The translations under genes and the position numbers were made by a program. The notes under the pieces are model-generated. The model did no database searches. It was not told where the DNA came from and saw only the letters and a list, made by a program, of their open reading frames with translations. A stretch of DNA of 64,000 nucleotides from Nematopogon swammerdamellus (Eukaryota > Arthropoda > Insecta > Lepidoptera > Adelidae), in assembly GCA_946902875.1 (NCBI GenBank), contig OX336338.1:8919971-8983970 (forward strand). Reading direction: 5' to 3'. This document shows, piece by piece, positions 52,101 through 61,100 of this stretch (position 1 is its first letter; each line of letters opens with the position of its first letter).

Positions 52101-55100
52101 AATTTCTCGAGAGATTTTTATTTGCATTATTTGCACAAGTTTTAAAATGGAGCCGGTGCTAGATATAATTGCTTTATTGATAGAAACACCTTTCCCTTCG
52201 CGCCCAGAAGCCGAAAAATCCGATATAGTCAAAACGTGTTGTCGCCCGTGTCCAGAATTAAATAGGTTATACACCAATGACAAAAAAAGACACAACTAAA
52301 ACTTTCGTTCGAGCGTTTCAAACCTCTTGGTACGACCGTTACAAATGGCTCTGTGGCAGTACATATCTTCAAAAATTATATTGTTGGCCATGTGTTCTCT
52401 TGAGCCGAAATAAAACTGCATTTTCCTGTAACGGATATTCTGATTTAAAAAATTTGTCACGCAGCTGTAAAATACACGATGAATCACAAGATCACGTTGA
52501 AAATTTCAAAGCACTAAACATGATTTTGTAATTATAATTTGCCTACCCATCCCATATATTTTGTAGTAGAACGTTTATTGATAAGTTTGAATGAAGTTTT
52601 ATTATGTAGTCATTTCCATCTTATCCACATTAATTAACGCAATCAACATGAATGTTAATATCGGAAAAAAATCGGCATAAAAACTGAAATACAAGATTCA
52701 CAAAGTAATAGCAAGATAATATTATGTAGGTGGATTTTTAGTCGCCTCACTAAGATTTATTGGTCAAAGCCGCCACTGGTATCCGCGCGGATACCACAAA
52801 TCGGAATCGGAATCTGTACATATACATATATATAGATTATGTTCTGTCATTTGTGAAACCCCTGTCAGACAGTCAGTCAGTATGTAATCATCCACACACA
52901 CCTCCAATTTTCCTCCAGTCCTCCCGGCCTTCAGCGGTATGGAACCACTGCTTTCCGCCGATGTACTTGATGTCGTTGTCACACCTGGCGGGTGGTCTTC
53001 CCACACTCCGTTTTCCATGCCATCACGGCTACCAGTGTAGGACACGGTTACTCCAACGGTCGTCGTCTCTTCGGCTGACGTACCCAGCCCACTACCACTT
53101 GAGCTTATCCACCCAGCGTCCAATATCAACTACAGTAAAACCCGCTTAATACGATTCTCAAGAGGATGGGCGCAAAAATCTTCGTAAGCGGGAAGAGTTA
53201 AAATACAAAGTACACACTTTAAAATCTGTTTATTGTATTTCTGATAGAAACCAATCTTCGCAATCGTCAATACGTACGATTTGTCTGGCATCAGTTTGAA
53301 GAACAACCCAAACTCTTCAGTATTGAATATGTCTCGAAGAGCGTAATCTTTAATCAGAGTTGAGAGGAGAGTTGGAAGGACCGTTTTTTTCCAGGAATCG
53401 GCATCTTCTTCGTTGACCGATTCCTATTAGGATACCATTGCGAGATTTAAATTGGTCGATCCATCCACTCGAGCCTGGGAAGTCAGTGATTTGCAAGGTT
53501 TGTGCAAATTGTATGAGCTTTTTCTGCCAGTATAGGACCACTTACTAGGCACGCAGCGCTAGGAGGCTCAGTCGGCGGTCGCGCGCAGAGAAAAAAGATC
53601 GATTCAAGCGGATTGGGGGTCGTATTAAGCGGAAAAAGGTGTAGAGTATGGGACCGGCACAAAAGATCGCATTATGCGGGAAATCGTATTAAGCGGATTT
53701 AATGTATTTTGGTGCGTTGGCGGATTGCCTTGTTACCCACCATATCACATAGTGATATTCCCAGCATGGCTCGCTCCATTGCTCGCTGGGCAACTTTCAA
53801 CCTTTAGACAACACCGACCGTCAGAGTCCACGTTTCACCCCTATATACATAAATTTCGCATAATGTGTTCTACCATATTAGGAACAGTTTGGGAATGCTT
53901 GGGACTGAAAGGTATGGTGGCCGGTCACTAATAGTAGATGTGGTGGACTGCTGTAGAGACCACACAAGGCGACAGCGGAGGAGATGACCAAGTTCCACTC
54001 GGACGACTACATCCGCTTCCTGCGCTCCATCCGCCCGGACAACATGTCCGAATACAACAAGCAGATGCAACGCTGTGAGTACCCAATATCGCATGCATAT
54101 TATTACAGGTTGGTTAACCAAAGCTGGCGTGTACACAGTACTCACACCAATGCAATTGTGCAAGTGCGAGTGAGACAGATCGGGGCATACGCATCACGAA
54201 AACCCGATCTGTCTCACTCGCACTTGCACAATTGCATTGGTGTGAGTACTGTGTACGCGCCAGCTTTGGTTAACCGACCTGTACAAAACTTCTCGGCTTT
54301 ACTCACGGTCGTTTCCAAGCTATGTGGCTCGACGTTTCAGGCCAAACGGTTGGCCCATCATGAGCGCTCGGCTTCTTTTTTATAGCTTCCAAACTGGGTG
54401 GCTCTGCCCGAGGGCAAAGACTCAGGCACAGCCAATTTCACCGCCGAGGAGGTGTCAGTCCGGCTTCGAGGTGGACTAATGTCGCTGGGGAAAGGCTATT
54501 AACCCGCGATTTGAAGATCCGTGGATTGTAGGAGTGAGGAAAGATATTCCGTGGGAGCCCGTTCCACACCTTTGCAGTGCGGCACAGGAACGATATTTTA
54601 GAGAATCCTTCAGTTCGAAGAAATGTCCCTGGTGCGACGGTTGGCAGAGAACTTTCAGTTCTCCTGCCGTCGCGAACAACGAAGATTGTAGCTGTGGCGT
54701 CGGTCGTGTCCGTCGTGTCTTCTCCTCTTGAGCGGCTCTATGACTGAACTCCACAACGGCGACACAACCTGAAACATTCCTCCCGCTTCAAGTTGTTGTG
54801 CTTCTTGATTTCGATGGACTCTCGGACGAGGCGTGAGATGTGCCGGGTTTCATTCGCAAGAATTTTTACATAATCAAATCTAATATCCAGTGGCTCGTTT
54901 CGGAGTCCATGTGAGCGCAATGAATCCAATGTTTTTGTTAAAGTTGAAATGGCATACACCTATCTATACACAGATGGCGGATGTTGTGTTTTATATGTAA
55001 AACATAAAGAGTACGAACAAGAATATTCCGCTCGGACGCTCACGTAAATAATTTTGCAGTTAATGTTGGTGAGGACTGTCCCGTGTTCGATGGACTCTAC

Positions 55101-58100
55101 GAGTTTTGCCAGCTGTCCGCCGGTGGTTCCGTCGCTGCCGCTGTCAAATTGAACAAACAGGTAATAAGAAATAAAACCAAAAGAAAAACAAAAACCGGCC
55201 AAGTGCGAGACGGACTCGCTCACTCAGGTTTCCGTACCTCCACGCAATTGGTTGGTTTTTATTTATTTTTGTTTTTGTACTTTAGAGGTTGCACTATGGC
55301 GAGCTATAATCACACCAAGTTTAACGCTTGTATGTATTACCGTTTTTATAGCTACGATACGGGAATACGTCGGTAGGCACATAAAATTTGCCGTAACATA
55401 AATGCTAAATTATTAATCCCGCGGCGGCGGCGGGAAAGAGCAGCCGATCAAGCGCTCTCCAGTGACACTTTCGAAGCTATCTCCGAGCTTAGCGTCGATC
55501 TTAGCAGGCCTAGATTCTTGAAGAGACTGTATTAGAGACTTCGCTGATAGTCCTCTTGACTTTCACAGCGAAGAGATCAGTCTTGAATCCGTTTCTCACT
55601 ATCCTGTCTACTAGATATGTTTTCAAATTACGTAAATTATGATATAATGACCAAACACACATTTTGCAGGCGTCGGAAATCTGCATAAACTGGGGCGGCG
55701 GCCTCCATCATGCTAAGAAGTCAGAGGCGTCCGGTTTCTGCTACGTGAACGACATAGTTCTGGGGATCCTGGAGCTGCTCAAGTACCACCAGAGGGTTCT
55801 CTACATAGACATAGACGTTCACCACGGGGACGGTGTGGAGGAGGCATTCTACACCACCGACAGGGTCATGACAGTCTCCTTCCACAAGTACGGCGAGTAC
55901 TTCCCGGGAACTGGTGAGTTTTTTTTTCCTTTCCTCTTGGCAGTGGCGGCTGGACCTAAAGTGCGCTCGTGCGCCGCACTACCATACCACGAGAAGTCTT
56001 CACTTCACTCAAAATAAATAATATCTTACAACATACCTACATTAAAACAATAAAGATCGTACTCCAAATAAATACGAATGTGAATACGACCTTATTTTAT
56101 AGATCACAAGGCACGTTTTTGCGAGTAAACCCGTGCCATCGCTAGCGGGGCCCGTGCGGAATGGAAGACGCACGCGGGTCTCCCATACTGAATGTATGGG
56201 GATCGGCAAAACACCGCTGGCGCGTGAGCCAAAAGATACTTCAAAGAAACAGTATGGGCCGAAATGGAGTTCTGCATGCGGCGCACAAGCGCCAAACAAG
56301 GACGCTATATCGTGAATAGCCGCGCGTGCGACACGTCGCGAGCGATTCATTTTGCACGAGTCCGTCTACCTAGAGTCAGCGTGCTGTCATGTGATGTCAC
56401 ATACCCGTTATATATAAAATGGGATATGGTTAGGTTTTGTGCTTTCTATCACGTGGTACTGTGAATTAAGTGGTGCCGATATTTGCCTAAGCGTTGGTTA
56501 AAGGTAAGGCTGTACAATCAGGTGTTCGCGGGTTCAATTCCTACTTTTCAAATGCTTTTATTTTTATATATTTTTTTAAAGTATTTTTGGGACATTACAA
56601 CTGTTTTCTTTTTGAAAGCTGCAGTAGTGTTGTGGTCTATGGGTGTGTTCATAAAAGTACTAAAAATGAGTTAAAAGTTGGGATTTTTTTTCTTGTTTTT
56701 TGCAACTCATTGAGTGTCTTGAGAATATTCATACTAGGTACGTACATAATAAAATGCAGGCGTTTAAAAATTTGGAAGTCATCGCCACTTAAAATAACAT
56801 TGGGAATGTGTTGGGAAATTTGGTATTCTTGGTTATTAGAAAATTGGAAAAGTAGGTATGTACTTCGGCACTACTGGTCACTGAAGAAAAAAAAATTAAA
56901 AATAAAATAAAGTCACCAGCCGCCACTGCTCTCTGGATATTTCCAAATTTCTTTATTAAACACTAATTGCCCCATGGTTCATGATAGAGTGTTGTATGTG
57001 TGAAATGTAAGTGATAGTACTTTTTGTGTATAGCTAATAAAGTGTACCTATATGGCAGGTGACCTGCGTGACATTGGTGCGGGCAAGGGCAAGTACTACG
57101 CGGTGAACATTCCGTTGCGTGACGGCATGGACGACGAGTCGTACGAGTCCATCTTCGTGCCCATCATCTCCAAGGTCATGGAGACCTTCCAGCCCAGCGC
57201 AGTCGTGCTGCAGTGCGGCGCTGACTCACTCACAGGTCATACCTTACTCTTTTTCCAAGAACGTTAGATGTATGGACGTCGGACCTTCCCCGCACCAGTG
57301 TAACACGATATTTGTAAAAACGTACAAATAACATTCGTTACCAACCAATCAGAGAGCGATACCACCCGATACCATCCAATCAGAGCCATCCCCTCCGCTA
57401 CCCGCGGAGCTCGGCGACGCTGTTTCTCATATAAGCATTGGACAGTCCGACGTCCGAACTCTCTAAATGTTCTTGTCTTTATCATTAGATAGATGCAACA
57501 CCGAAAATGAAGAGGAAAAATACGTCCCGACCAGGATTCGAACCTGTAACTCCGGCTTCAGCCGCCAGCGTGTTACCATTTCGCCACCGCTAACATAAAA
57601 CAAATTAATTAAAAATCTCAAGTCAACTTCTAGTGTCCAATGCAAAACACGATTTTGGTGAATACGATTTTGATCAATATCTTGCAAGCTGACTGAACTC
57701 TTGGAGATTTCGTCATACGTACTATAGAAGATGCAAATATTCGAAATTTAGAGAGAATACGTCTTCGACGAGATGGTAAAATGGTAACGCGCTCTCGGCT
57801 CAAGCCGGAGTCCCAGGTTCGAATCCTGGGACATATTTTTCTCCAAATTATCCCATTGGTCTCGGCCTTCAGTATGGAACCACTGTGTGCGCTCAACATA
57901 CTTGATGTCCTCGTCTCACCTGGCGTCCTCCCGCATTCTCTGTCTATGGCCGCGTCCAGGGTTGTATTTTTCGGCTTTGCATCTATGATGATGATTGATT
58001 CTTGATCTTGATCTTGATAGTGGACTCGTTTTCCGCGCCTAAGCCTGCTTCCATGCAGGCCTTTTGCGCGTCCTACGGCCTTAATCCAACCAGCCGAGTT

Positions 58101-61100
58101 CTTCCAGGAGGCGGCACACTCTCCTTGGGTCTTGGCACGCCTCTTGAAGTGTAGTAGGGCCTCCCAGCTCCTTCGCCCTTATGTCTGCCAACTCCTCGCA
58201 CTCCAACAGCACGTGGGCGGGTGTCTCGTCCGCCTGCAGGCATGCTCTGCACAGTGGACTGTCCGTTACTCCAATTACATAAAGGTGTCTGTTAAGCAGT
58301 GGCGTGCACAGACATTTAAGACCGGGTAGGCAGGCAACAATTAAGATTCAAAATAAGTACTTAATTTAGAAACAAGTTGAATTAATTTTAATTTTTACCT
58401 CAGCCCGGTTTTCATCTCTTACATCTTCTTCATGTCCACATGAAGATGTTCTGTCCAGCAGATTATTTTTTTTTCAATGCACCTCAGATATCCATAAAAT
58501 GAATAAATTTTAATTAACTACACAATGTCATAAATACAGATACTAAGGGTGACTTTTAAAAACGCCTTTTGAGTGATTTAAACAGAACCAATCTCAATAG
58601 AGTATGCAGTGCAGTGAATATTGACTACAAAAAGATGAAATAGAAATAAGTAGAGAAGAGGGGCGGTACTTTTTTTATTTGTAATAACATAAACAAAAGA
58701 TTATAACACTTCTTTATAAATAAACTGTTACCAGACAATTGCACCGCCGCGCCGGCAGCGGCGCGCGCGCGCGAACGATGCTAGACCAGCTACACCTACG
58801 TTACGAGGCATTGTTGTGGTGTTAGTGAAAGGCAGTCCTGCCCTGGCGTACTAAATCGCGCATCGAAACACGCATACACACGCAAAATTCCAGCATATAA
58901 TGACGCAGGATTTGAGTAATAGTGTGAGTGACCACCAGGTAGTCGTGTTGTCTGCCTTTGCCGCGCGGTGGCGTTGCTTCCGCGCGAGCGGCCGCGCCGA
59001 GAGGGAGGAGCGCGCGCCAATTTTAAATCATACGTTTTGTCGTGAACTTGAGTAGTTCTATATGTTTTAATTTAATTGTTTGGATAGGTGGAATTGGGAC
59101 TTTAACTCAGGGTAGGCAGTGCTTTTCTGCCTTTATGGGATGCACGCCCCTGCTGTTAAGTGTGCAGTGACCAGTAAGCATACCTATCACTATGCGTAAT
59201 TTTGATCTATGGACACGGAGCAGTGTCTTGGCGAGCCGGAGATGATGATTGATTATGATTTAAAGTGTGAGAGTTAGGGCACCTGAGCCCTGTTATCACT
59301 GCGACCGAGGAAGGTCTATTTTGATCTCTCAAAAGTTTAAGAGCTCACCACCAAGTCTGATTTCCGCTATGAACCGAGTTCAAACCTTGAGGTTGAGTAT
59401 TTGGCATTTGAAAACACGACCTCCAAGAATACGGCTTCTACTGTGAATGAGCACTTCACATTCACAAGGCATGTGTATGGGCGTTTCATCCTCTTTTATA
59501 CAGAATCTGCACACCCGTGTGTCGCTGAGGCCCGTTTGGTGGGCTTTGCATCTGATAAAAACCGGCTGTGCGAAAATGAGAAAGTGGACTGTATTAAAAA
59601 ATTTGAAATTTGGTAGAAATAATCAAACAGAAAAGGGCTACCTTGCTGTGGAGTCGGAAGTGCTTACTGGCGCCCTGGGACGCCGTTACCTGTATCCTTC
59701 CGCCGGTTAGGGGCCCCGCCGTGGAGATCGCCAGGCTAGACACTTATAGGGCACCAGTGAAGGAAACTTTGCAAGTGCGAGTGGGATTCGAGCACCAAGG
59801 TTTCCGCACCACAAAAAAAAATCTACTTTTTCTATTTTTTATTACTTATTTGTTGTTATATCCGCCATAATAACACATATTCTGTGAAAAATTCAACCGG
59901 CTACCTATTACGGTTCCAGCAGTAGGACAGACAGACAGACGGCGTAGGCTTAGTAATAAATAGGCTTCCGTACAGGATACGGACACCTAAAAATAGTAAA
60001 TAGAAGTAGTTGCATGCTTAGTTAAATATGTAATAATGGTGGTAATTGTATAGGAGACCGGCTTGGGTGCTTCAACCTGACAGTTCGCGGGCACGGTCGG
60101 TGCGTGGAGCTGGTCAAGAGATTTGGTCTTCCCTTCTTACTCGTCGGTGGAGGCGGGTAAGCGACCACTTATACGCTACCTTGAAAGCGGCACGCATAGC
60201 TTTCTCTTAAGCCTGTTACTGAAAAATTTTGCTTTTACTCGTTCGCTCTACTACCTATGTACTTATATTAACATTTGACTAGGTATACTAATCGACTCTC
60301 AATCACCCAAAGGTTGACTGTACGAAATCTCTGTAAGGGATAAGTCCGCTTTTACTCTTTTGCTACTACCCACTAACATTTCACAATATTAATCAACTCT
60401 CAATCATGCAAAGGTTGACTGTAAGTAATGTCTGTAATTAAATCCACTTTTAATCTTTTGCTACTCCTACTTACATTCCACTATATTAACGAGTCTCAAA
60501 AATCCAAAGGTTGACTGTAAGAAATCTCTGTAAGGGATAAATCCGCCTTTGCACCTTATGTAAAATTTCCAATGTATTTGTTACTGTTTAATTCAAGAGA
60601 GGCGTGAATGGGCACCTGTCAGGCCGGCATGGCATTCGCAACCCCCGCATACGACCGAATGTCCATGGGCGTGGCTAGACACCTTATGGGTGACTCGGCG
60701 CCACATGTCGCGCTTAGTATAAAAAAAAATAAATAAATAATGTTTACTGGAGCAATAAAGAATTTTCTATCTATCTACACTGAACTGGACGGAAAATACG
60801 AATTAGAATACAGTTTTTACCGTTCCTCTGTTAGAGACGCAACGTACGGAGAGCAAAGTACGGATGTTTTTTCTCACGAGCGCGGGTGAGCCATACTTGT
60901 AGTTGTAATGCGTATAGACCGCGCGCTCCTGTGTGCGCGTGAGTTTGCTAACGCTACCTGTACTTACGCACACAGGAGCGCGTGTCTATACGCGCATTAC
61001 AACTTAAAAGTATGGCTCACCCGCGCTCGTGAGATAAAACATCTGTAACTGAAACGTTGCGCGGTGCGTGCAGGTACACGATCCGCAACGTGTCGCGGTG

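Larger units (their letters stand above)
51016..52778 (+). mobile_element. hAT element, copy 2, with transposase remnant
   Basis: CAGTGGCGG / CCGCCACTG ends and an exact 8-bp duplication GTATCCGC (51008-51015, 52779-52786). Ends match copy 1 (5712-16248) inverted. Contains a transposase N-terminus (52147-52531) and a 330-bp internal duplication. Sits in HDAC1 intron 2. Confidence 0.9.

Noticed and set aside
57771..57835. Functional tRNA gene
   Set aside because: A and B boxes are good, but the acceptor stem does not pair and there is no terminator-like T run in the right place; better explained as a SINE head.
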